Assembly (NCBI GenBank): GCA_030591825.1
Contig: JAUVAG010000013.1
Location: 1-10,845 of the forward strand
Origin: Dethiosulfatibacter sp.
GTDB taxonomy: Bacteria > Bacillota > Clostridia > Tissierellales > Dethiosulfatibacteraceae
Length of the DNA: 10,845 nt
Direction of reading: 5' to 3'
The notes beneath the pieces are model-generated. The model was not told the origin of the DNA. It ran no database searches and was given only the letters and a program-made list of their open reading frames with translations. The position numbers were made by a program, and so were the translations under genes. Shown piece after piece: positions 5,772 to 10,845 of the stretch. Within the stretch, counting starts at the first letter, position 1, and every line of letters starts with the position of its first letter.

Positions 5772-5893
5772 CAAGACACAGCAACTATGTTGCGTTAGAC
5801 GCGCAAGTGGATAGTGTCGCCGTTGAAAGTTTACCTTGTAAATAAAATTACAACGCTTTAAGTGATTTTGTATTTATTTAATTTTCTTAGGCA
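5772..5893 (+). repeat. Structured repeat, copy E (third of three in tandem, diverged)
   Basis: A 122-bp copy joined to copy D and the most diverged complete one. Hairpin 1 is at 5781-5793 (GCAAC-TAT-GTTGC), with a paired change from GCAGC/GCTGC. Hairpin 2 is GACGC/GTGTC (5798-5802 with 5814-5818), short and unrelated in sequence to those in C and D. The closing stem is GAAAGTT/AATTTTC (5825-5831 with 5880-5886). The inner hairpin is ATAAAAT/ATTTTGT (5842-5848 with 5865-5871), loop TACAACGCTTTAAGTG. All four helices survive despite many substitutions. Confidence 0.8.
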
Positions 5894-6108
5894 AAGACGC
5901 ATCAATAATGAATTTTTAGGGTAATGATACAAGATTCACTTTTCCATATATTCTTTACTTCATGGATGTTTTATACTCTCGCATAATATTTATCCAAATA
6001 TCATCACTCGTTAACAACAGCTACAGCCATTGAATTATCAACAATTCATTATTCTCGAACATACATTTGTAAATTATACAAAATATTGTATACATTGGTT
6101 TTCCTAAG

Positions 6109-6138
6109 TTGTACACATTGTCCACAGAGTTATCCACA
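6109..6138 (+). promoter_or_regulatory. Cluster of three DnaA boxes
   Basis: Three 9-mers on the same strand fit TTnTnCACA: TTGTACACA (6109-6117), TTGTCCACA (6118-6126) and, after GAG, the perfect box TTATCCACA (6130-6138). The first two are directly abutting. Three matches in 30 bases are unlikely by chance. A fourth, one-mismatch site (TTATCAACA, about 6035-6043) lies 65 bases upstream. Roles could be DnaA binding or titration, DnaA-controlled transcription, or part of an origin. Confidence 0.65.
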
Positions 6139-6190
6139 TATTATCTATGCCATGTTAACTAACTGTTAAATGTATATTTACTCATTATAT

Positions 6191-6240
6191 ATCAGCTCTG
6201 CTACGTTAGACGCCTTAATTAATAAGGAAATTATTAAGGA
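6191..6240 (+). repeat. Decayed 5' fragment of the structured repeat (G)
   Basis: CAGCTCTGCTACGTTAGACG resembles the hairpin 1 region of copy E (…GTTGCGTTAGACGCGC). It is followed by CCTTAATTAATAAGG, a palindrome in the place of hairpin 2, and then by TTATTAAGGAAAA. The conserved loop and 3' half are missing. Confidence 0.45.
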
Positions 6241-6258
6241 AAAAATCACGAACACCTA

Positions 6259-6288
6259 TTCAAATTTATAGTATAATAGACTTATAAT
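6259..6288 (+). promoter_or_regulatory. Likely promoter area of the UMF1 permease gene
   Basis: Two TATAAT hexamers lie at 6272-6277 and 6283-6288. The second has TTCAAA (6259-6264) 18 bases upstream, a weak -35. The first has no convincing -35. Both lie within 45 bases of the start codon. Confidence 0.4.
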
Positions 6289-6312
6289 AAATATAAAGTA
6301 AAGGATGGTTTT

Positions 6313-7560
6313 ATGGAAAAGCTTACGAAAACTGAAAAGAGCTGGATTCTTTACGACTGCGGAAATTCCGCCTATTCCATGGCAATAACCACAGCCCTTC
6401 TTCCAATCTATTTTGGTATGTTCAAGTCCGGTGACAGTATGGATCTAGGCTACTTCAACTCCCTGGCCAGCATATTAGTTGCAATACTAAGCCCTATCCT
6501 TGGAACAATCGCCGACTACAAGGACAAGAAAAAAAGATTCTTCATATTCTTCTTCCTAATGGGAATTATATTTACAAGCGCCCTGGCAATTGTACCACAG
6601 GGACAGTGGAAGATTCTCATATTCTTCTACATACTAAGTGCTTTAGGATTTGCAGGTGCAAATATCTTTTATGATTCATTTCTTGTAGATACAACTGAAG
6701 ATGACAGGATGGACTATGTGTCCTCAAGCGGATTTGCCTTTGGATATATAGCAAGCATAATCCCTTTCGGAATAAGCCTTGGGGTAGTGTATTTTATAGG
6801 AATGGACCAACTACTTGGTTATAAGCTGGGTTTTGTAATCACAGCTCTTTGGTGGGGACTTTTAACGATACCACTCATAAGAAATGTTCATCAGAAACAC
6901 TATATCAATCCTGAACCCCATTATGTAACGAAAAGTTTTGTAAGACTTGGAAAGACATTCAAGAATATAAGAAAACATAAGACGGTGTTTACTTTCCTTC
7001 TTGCCTATTTTCTATACATAGACGGTGTAGGTGCCATAATAAAGATGGCAGTACCATATTCCCAAAGCGTTTTGGGAGGAAATTCCTTCGACATGTTTGT
7101 GTTACTCGGAATACTTCTAATAATACAGATTATAGCCTTTCCCTGCGCCCTTATTTATGGACGACTTGCAAAGAAATTCACTGCCAAAGGAATGATTTTC
7201 TTTGGAATATTCACCTATATAATAGCCTGCATCTTCGCCTACAGCATCGATGAAATAAAAGACATCTTTGTACTTGGTGCAATGATAGGATCGGCCCAGG
7301 GAGGAGTTCAAGCTCTTAGCAGGTCTTATTATGCAAAAATCATACCCAAACAGAATTCAAATGAATTTTTCGGATTCTACAATGTTTTCGGGAAGTTTGC
7401 AGCAATCATCGGTCCTTTCATAATGGCTTTTATTGCAGACATTACAGGACAAGCACGATATTCAATATTGGGAATAATACCCCTCTTTGTTTTAGGATTT
7501 CTGGTACTGCTAATGGTTCCAAAGGATACAGAAAAAGTCAGCGTTTATGTGGAGAGATAA
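6313..7560 (+). CDS. UMF1-family MFS permease (Atg22-like)
   Basis: This 415-residue membrane protein has about 12 transmembrane segments. The N-terminus EKSWILYDCGNSAYSMAIT matches the W-x-x-YD-x-x-NSA opening of the UMF1 family. A loop with GTIADYKDKKKR gives the MFS motif A after segment 2. The second half contains the family signature IGSAQGGVQALSRSYYAKII, then NEFFGFYNVFGKFAAIIGP. Members are exporters or permeases related to yeast vacuolar Atg22; bacterial substrates are mostly unknown. AAAGGA (6300-6305) precedes the ATG by 7 bases. It stands alone, divergent from the TAXI operon and convergent with the BASS gene, with a shared terminator at its end. Confidence 0.88.
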   Translation: MEKLTKTEKSWILYDCGNSAYSMAITTALLPIYFGMFKSGDSMDLGYFNSLASILVAILSPILGTIADYKDKKKRFFIFFFLMGIIFTSALAIVPQGQWKILIFFYILSALGFAGANIFYDSFLVDTTEDDRMDYVSSSGFAFGYIASIIPFGISLGVVYFIGMDQLLGYKLGFVITALWWGLLTIPLIRNVHQKHYINPEPHYVTKSFVRLGKTFKNIRKHKTVFTFLLAYFLYIDGVGAIIKMAVPYSQSVLGGNSFDMFVLLGILLIIQIIAFPCALIYGRLAKKFTAKGMIFFGIFTYIIACIFAYSIDEIKDIFVLGAMIGSAQGGVQALSRSYYAKIIPKQNSNEFFGFYNVFGKFAAIIGPFIMAFIADITGQARYSILGIIPLFVLGFLVLLMVPKDTEKVSVYVER

Positions 7561-7599
7561 TCCAGACATTGTTCTTAACTTACTGATCCCCTTTAATCT

Positions 7600-7646
7600 A
7601 AAAAAGACTGAATCCTTTGACATCTGTCTAGGATTCAGCCTTTTTT
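7600..7646. terminator. Terminator between convergent UMF1 and BASS genes
   Basis: The core stem is CTGAATCCT (7608-7616) with AGGATTCAG (7630-7638). After one A-C mismatch it extends through a G-C pair and six A-T pairs, ending in a T run on + (7641-7646); the matching A run at 7600-7605 gives a T run on -. The right arm overlaps the last codons and stop of the BASS gene. It can therefore end both transcripts. Confidence 0.85.
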
Positions 7647-8620
7647 ATTGCAGAATCTTCAGCCTTGCCGAAGATCCTGTCTGTAAATTTCACATACCAG
7701 GCTCCTGCCTGTACCTGAACTACATATGCCACCGCGATTATAAGCGCTATTTCCGATCCCTTATCTCCAAATGCAGTCATTGCTATTGCTAGTGCTATAG
7801 AAAGGTTTCTCATTACTGTTCCGTATACCAAAGCCAGTGCGTCTTCCCTGTTGAAAAATATCTTCGCCACCAAGGTGCTGAGAGTAAAGTTAACCACATA
7901 GAGAAGTATCAGTGGCACAAGAAGCTTGATCAGTATTGAAGGGTCGGACATTATAGTCTTAGCCTTTAGAGCCATTGCTATGAATACTATGGCTAAAACT
8001 CCAAGAGTTGAAAGCATTGGGAACTTCGGTTTGAAATTCGCATTGAATTTCTTTTGACCATATTTCCCAACGAGAAGCTTTTTCGTTGCTATTCCTCCAG
8101 CCATTGGTAGGAATACCACTACTGCTATCTGGGTGAATATCTTTCCCAATGGTATTTCAACAACTGTGCCCATTAGATACTTGAGATAGAAAGGAGTCAG
8201 TACACTGCCCAATGTAAGTCCTATTATCGTCATTTTTATAGCAGCTGAAATGTTTCCCTTTGAAAATCCAGTCCATGATATAGTCATTCCTGATGTAGGA
8301 AGAAGTGCCGTCAACAATAATCCCAGAATCACAAAGTTGTTTCCTTTGAAAAAAATATTTCCTATGAGCAGTCCAATAAATGGCATTACAAGAAAGTTAA
8401 TTGCCTGTGCTGTGATTTGAAGCTTGGGGTTTCCCTTGCTCATTAGCTCCTTCACATTCAAATTCACCATCATTGGATAAACCATTAGAATTGTAAATGG
8501 AGTAATAAGACTCTTAAGACTTACCGTATCAAAAAGACTTCCAAATACCAATCCAGCCACCATAAACATAGGTATACTTATTGTAAGGTTTTTTTTCAAG
8601 TATTCAATAATTTTCCACAT
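7628..8620 (-). CDS. BASS-superfamily permease, Acr3/arsenic-resistance-like
   Basis: This 330-residue protein has about ten hydrophobic segments, in the bile acid:sodium symporter fold. Clostridial homologues are often annotated as arsenic resistance proteins. The segment LLPTSGMTISWTGFSKGN (106-123) and the following NISAAIKMTIIGLTLGSVLT correspond to the unwound crossover helix of the first repeat. The Acr3 hallmark cysteine in the equivalent Cys-x-x-Met-x-x-x-W region is replaced: here it reads SGMTISW. This argues against a classical arsenite exporter. ATG at 8620 has AAAGGA 8-9 bases ahead. It is a single gene with its own strong promoter and a palindrome at the transcription start. No arsR or arsC is nearby. 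Substrate unknown; an inorganic anion, metal(loid) or organic acid is possible. Confidence 0.75.
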   Translation of the reverse strand: MWKIIEYLKKNLTISIPMFMVAGLVFGSLFDTVSLKSLITPFTILMVYPMMVNLNVKELMSKGNPKLQITAQAINFLVMPFIGLLIGNIFFKGNNFVILGLLLTALLPTSGMTISWTGFSKGNISAAIKMTIIGLTLGSVLTPFYLKYLMGTVVEIPLGKIFTQIAVVVFLPMAGGIATKKLLVGKYGQKKFNANFKPKFPMLSTLGVLAIVFIAMALKAKTIMSDPSILIKLLVPLILLYVVNFTLSTLVAKIFFNREDALALVYGTVMRNLSIALAIAMTAFGDKGSEIALIIAVAYVVQVQAGAWYVKFTDRIFGKAEDSAIKKAES

Positions 8621-8641
8621 AATATCATTCCTTTCAATTTC

Positions 8642-8660
8642 GATACCCTCTCGGGGTATC
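8642..8660. promoter_or_regulatory. CsoR-like palindrome at the BASS transcription start
   Basis: GATACCC-TCTCG-GGGTATC is a perfect 7-bp inverted repeat beginning 10 bases downstream of the BASS -10 box, at the expected start of transcription. The ATACCC…GGGTAT form with flanking A/T resembles operators of the CsoR/CstR/FrmR repressor family. No gene for such a repressor is in the window. It could also fold as a hairpin in the mRNA leader. Confidence 0.6.
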
Positions 8661-8670
8661 TCTAGGTTGA

Positions 8671-8699
8671 ATTATATATTATTTGATAATGTTTGTCAA
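8671..8699 (-). promoter_or_regulatory. Consensus sigma-A promoter of the BASS gene
   Basis: On the minus strand a perfect TTGACA (8694-8699) and a perfect TATAAT (8671-8676) are separated by 17 bases. A promoter this strong is likely to be kept in check by a repressor at the palindrome just downstream. Confidence 0.9.
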
Positions 8700-8747
8700 T
8701 TACATATTGTTATTATTTGGTTCATGGCTGATGTGATTAATAAACCA

Positions 8748-8776
8748 TTGTAATAATTAAAAAAATTTGATACAAT
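8748..8776 (+). promoter_or_regulatory. Promoter of the tetR gene
   Basis: TTGTAA (8748-8753) and TACAAT (8771-8776) are spaced 17 bases apart, and a palindrome begins 9 bases after the -10 box. A second possible -10, TATAAT at 8783-8788, overlaps the palindrome. Confidence 0.6.
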
Positions 8777-8785
8777 ACAATATAT

Positions 8786-8803
8786 AATTCAGACGTATGA
8801 ATT
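8786..8803. promoter_or_regulatory. Probable TetR operator 1 (autoregulatory)
   Basis: AATTCAGACGTATGAATT is an 18-bp palindrome with two mismatched positions and an ACGT centre. The half-site AATTCAGACGT recurs as its exact complement in the palindrome before plsC. Its place between the tetR promoter and start fits autorepression. Confidence 0.65.
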
Positions 8804-8823
8804 AATTGTAAATAAAAAAAGAT

Positions 8824-9405
8824 ATGATGGAGGTAATTAAGATTAATCAATCCGAAAAAATATTAATGGCAGCTTTTAACTGTATATCAACAAAAGGTTA
8901 TGCGAATGTATCTTTACGAGATATAGCTAATGAAGCTGATGTAGTCTTAAGTCAACTGAACTATTATTATAAAAATAAAGAAGGTCTTTTTACAGAAGTA
9001 ATTAAAATGATGATTAAAAGGTATCTAAAAGAATTCGAAAAATGTTTAGATGCTGAACAAACATCTCATAATAAAGTAGACTTTTTTGTGGATTTTTTAA
9101 AAGAAATTTTAGAAAATAATCCCAACCTTTTCTATTTGTTATATGATTTTATCAGTTTAGCACTTTGGTCGCCTTCTTTTAAAAAGTTGTTATCTGATTT
9201 ATTCAAAGATTTGTCAATTGTTATAGAAAATACAATTTTAGAAGATAGTCCTCTCAAAGAATACTTTAAAGAGTATGATATAAATTCTTTAGCTAGAATG
9301 ATGTTAGGGGTAATGCTTGGTACTGCAATACAAGTGATAGTGGACCCAGAAAATGAATCTTTGTTTGAATCATTAAATGTTATTAAAATAGCATTTAATG
9401 ATTAA
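8824..9405 (+). CDS. TetR/AcrR-family transcriptional regulator
   Basis: The 193-residue protein has an N-terminal TetR helix-turn-helix: EKILMAAFNCISTKGYANVS (11-30), then LRDIANEADVVLSQLNYYYK (31-50) and NKEGLF. An all-helical ligand-binding and dimer domain follows, of normal family length. It most likely represses itself and the downstream plsC-adaptor genes through two matching palindromes, being released by a membrane-active or lipid-like compound; the ligand is inferred only. The ATG at 8824 has no good ribosome binding site before it. GGAGGT (8829-8834) lies inside the frame, 8 bases ahead of an in-frame ATT (8843), leaving a rare non-ATG start possible; the two options differ by only six residues. 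Base composition is more A/T-rich than in the genes to the left. Confidence 0.88.
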   Translation: MMEVIKINQSEKILMAAFNCISTKGYANVSLRDIANEADVVLSQLNYYYKNKEGLFTEVIKMMIKRYLKEFEKCLDAEQTSHNKVDFFVDFLKEILENNPNLFYLLYDFISLALWSPSFKKLLSDLFKDLSIVIENTILEDSPLKEYFKEYDINSLARMMLGVMLGTAIQVIVDPENESLFESLNVIKIAFND

Positions 9406-9461
9406 TCTAACATAAGCAGGTTGATACATAAATAAGTGTTATTAAATAAAAAAATTTACAC

Positions 9462-9485
9462 CAATTCGGACGGACGTCTGAATTG
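9462..9485. promoter_or_regulatory. Probable TetR operator 2, upstream of plsC
   Basis: Two 11-bp arms, CAATTCGGACG and CGTCTGAATTG, flank a central GA and match except at one position. The right half ACGTCTGAATT (9474-9484) is the exact complement of the half-site before tetR. It lies 92 bases before the plsC start, next to a TTTACA that could be a -35 (9455-9460). I see no convincing -10 at the matching distance. Confidence 0.65.
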
Positions 9486-9576
9486 AATGAGTTTATAGTA
9501 TTTAAAAGTAAATTTGAAATGATTTTAATAATTGTTTTATTTACTGATCATTTGAAGATGGATAAGGAGATAATGG

Positions 9577-10281
9577 ATGTCATTAATATTAAGAGGTTTA
9601 GCTTCAACATCAAGCTTGATACCAAAAAAAATCAGAATGAAATTGACTGATAAAACAATATGCAATATATTAGATAAACACGCAAATATTGAATTAGTAA
9701 ACAATGAAATAATAAGCAAAAGGTCAGAAAAACCAACTATTTATATAGGAAATCATCTTAGTAATATAGATGGTGTGATTTTAAATAGTCTTCTTAAAAA
9801 TAATAATGTTGCTTTTATGGCAGGAGAAAAACTTAGTGAAAATTCATTTACTAGCTTAGTTTTAGAAACTATTAATACAAATTCAATAAAACCAAATACA
9901 GCTGATAGAGTAGCTATAAGAAAAGCTATTAAGCATCTAAAAGAAAATAAATCAATATTTATTTTCCCTGAAGGTACAAGAAGTAGAAGTGGATCTATGA
10001 TTGCTGGAAAAAAAGGATTCCTGCTTATTGCAAAAAAAGCAAATGTTAAAGTAGTACCTGTGGGAATTGAGGGTACTGAAAAATTGATGCCTATTAAAAG
10101 TGATCTGGATAAAGAAACTTTTAATAATGCAGATGTAAAAATTACTTTTGGAGAACCATTTTCACTTCCTGAAAGAGCGGATAAAAATAATAAAGATTGG
10201 AAGGATTATGCTTTAGAATATTCTATGAAAAAAATAGCAGAACTTCTCCAACCTAAATATCAAGGGGTATACAGAAAATAA
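9577..10281 (+). CDS. 1-acyl-sn-glycerol-3-phosphate acyltransferase family protein (PlsC-like)
   Basis: This 234-residue member of the LPLAT/PlsC family would transfer an acyl chain to lysophosphatidic acid or a related lysolipid at the inner face of the membrane. Motif I is NHLSNID (Asn59, His60, Asp65: the catalytic His-x4-Asp). Motif III is FPEGTRSRSG (130-139). A motif IV-like VVPVGIEG spans 159-166. There is an N-terminal hydrophobic patch but no clear signal peptide. AAGGAG (9564-9569) lies 7 bases before the ATG. It is followed after 22 bases by an efflux adaptor gene and preceded by a putative TetR operator. It is therefore more likely a lipid-remodelling or detoxification accessory of that system than the housekeeping PlsC. 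Strongly A/T-rich codon use, like tetR. Confidence 0.87.
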   Translation: MSLILRGLASTSSLIPKKIRMKLTDKTICNILDKHANIELVNNEIISKRSEKPTIYIGNHLSNIDGVILNSLLKNNNVAFMAGEKLSENSFTSLVLETINTNSIKPNTADRVAIRKAIKHLKENKSIFIFPEGTRSRSGSMIAGKKGFLLIAKKANVKVVPVGIEGTEKLMPIKSDLDKETFNNADVKITFGEPFSLPERADKNNKDWKDYALEYSMKKIAELLQPKYQGVYRK

Positions 10282-10303
10282 TGGATGTAAGAGGCGAGTG
10301 TAT

Positions 10304-10845
10304 ATGAAAAGAAATGTATGGATATTATGTGTGATCTTTATGCTATCTGGTTGCAGTAGTACTAATACTCAAACAAAAGAGAGTATTCCTCTAGTAGAGT
10401 CAGAAGTGGTCAGGACAGAAAGTTATGCAATACAGTTGAATTATCTGGGTGTCGTTAATTCAGACAACATAAAGAATTATGGCTTCAAAAGTGATGGTAA
10501 ACTTGAAAATATTTTTGTTAAAGAAGGTGATCAAGTCAAAAAGGGCATGCTTTTGGCAAGTTTAGATGATTCAGATCTTAAATTGACCCTAGATGTAGTT
10601 AAGGGAAAAGTCGAGGTGGCAGAATCTCAGTATAACATCACTCTCAAAGGCGCAAGGAAAGAGGACTTGAACAGTATTTTGTCCGCTTATAATTTGGCAA
10701 AATCCACTTATGAATTCAACAATGACAACCATGAAAAGATGAAAGCTCTGTATGATGCTGAATCGATTTCTAAACACGAGTATGATTACTCGGAATTAAA
10801 TCTTAATATAGCGAAAGAGCAGATGAATCAAGCCAATCAAGAATA
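10304..10845 (+). CDS. RND-type efflux periplasmic adaptor (HlyD/MFP family) lipoprotein, 5' part
   Basis: The frame starts at ATG 10304, with GAGG (10291-10294) 9 bases ahead, and is still open at the right edge after 180 codons. Residues 1-17 are a lipoprotein signal ending in the lipobox LSGC (Cys17). Residues 65-88, GKLENIFVKEGDQVKKGMLL then ASLD, form the first half of the biotinyl/lipoyl-like domain of membrane fusion proteins. From about residue 95 comes a long helical, coiled-coil hairpin (VEVAESQYNIT..., LAKSTYEFNNDNHEKMKALY) with the DAESISKHEYDYSEL turn typical of these adaptors. Such adaptors link an inner-membrane RND or ABC exporter to export. The pump gene is expected just beyond the window. 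It lies 22 bases after plsC and is probably in the same TetR-controlled operon. Confidence 0.88.
   Translation, partial: MKRNVWILCVIFMLSGCSSTNTQTKESIPLVESEVVRTESYAIQLNYLGVVNSDNIKNYGFKSDGKLENIFVKEGDQVKKGMLLASLDDSDLKLTLDVVKGKVEVAESQYNITLKGARKEDLNSILSAYNLAKSTYEFNNDNHEKMKALYDAESISKHEYDYSELNLNIAKEQMNQANQE

Larger units (their letters stand above)
5894..6312. other. AT-rich non-coding divergent region
   Basis: There is no convincing gene between the last tandem repeat copy and the UMF1 start. It contains a small palindrome TGAATT-ATCAAC-AATTCA (6031-6048), the DnaA-box cluster, very A/T-rich stretches on both sides of it, the decayed repeat fragment G and a likely promoter area. Left of it the genes run leftward; right of it the next gene runs rightward. 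Confidence 0.6.

Noticed and set aside
5497..5893. CRISPR array
   Set aside because: The units are about 137 bp, directly abutting, with no short constant repeat alternating with unique spacers and no cas genes. They are tandem structured repeats.
5894..6312. Small protein or tRNA gene in the divergent gap
   Set aside because: Frames are short and interrupted on both strands, and I could not find a cloverleaf or T-loop (GTTCRANNC) with matching arms.
7547..7792. Open frame on + across the convergent terminator
   Set aside because: It runs through the terminator hairpin and the 3' end of the BASS gene; its product is low-complexity and unrecognisable.
8642..8660. Rho-independent terminator upstream of BASS
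   Set aside because: The hairpin is followed on neither strand by a T run, and it lies between a promoter and its gene.

Overview
The window looks like chromosomal DNA of a low-GC, anaerobic-type Firmicute, most likely a clostridium-like member of the Eubacteriales. The reasons are AT-rich DNA, strong GGAGG ribosome binding sites, sigma-A type promoters, a TAXI-type TRAP transporter, and family members typical of clostridia. I cannot name the species.

Layout, left to right. (1) Positions 1-444 are the 3' end of a YheO/DauR-type regulator on +, closed by a perfect bidirectional terminator. (2) Positions 557-1114 are an XRE-cupin regulator on -. (3) Positions 1593-5412 are a leftward operon of three genes: a TAXI solute-binding lipoprotein, a fused TRAP permease, and a mannose-1-phosphate guanylyltransferase. 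It has a near-consensus promoter at its head and terminator hairpins at its end. (4) Positions 5416-6312 are a 0.9-kb non-coding divergent region. It holds three tandem copies of a structured repeat, a cluster of three DnaA boxes and the promoter area of the next gene. (5) Positions 6313-7560 are a UMF1-family MFS permease on +. It converges on (6) a BASS/Acr3-like permease (7628-8620, -), which has a consensus promoter and a CsoR-like palindrome at its transcription start. (7) From 8824 to the right edge runs a TetR regulator, then a PlsC-type acyltransferase and the start of an RND-type efflux adaptor lipoprotein. Two related palindromes, one before tetR and one before plsC, look like operators of this TetR.

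The most striking feature is a family of structured repeats of about 121-138 bp that I do not recognise. There are five complete copies (A 1126-1246, B 1352-1472, C 5497-5633, D 5634-5771, E 5772-5893), one 3' part (F 4391-4459) and one decayed 5' part (G about 6191-6240), all in the same orientation. Each complete copy has a small GCAGC/GCTGC hairpin, then a second hairpin whose sequence differs completely between copies although its arms stay complementary. A closing stem follows, holding an inner hairpin with a nearly constant 16-nt loop (ACCAACGCTTCAAGGG). Paired changes between copies support selection for, or copying of, a folded RNA or single-stranded DNA form. Copies sit at expression-relevant places: next to the ribosome binding site of the XRE-cupin gene, between the TAXI binding-protein and permease genes, and directly upstream of the TAXI promoter.
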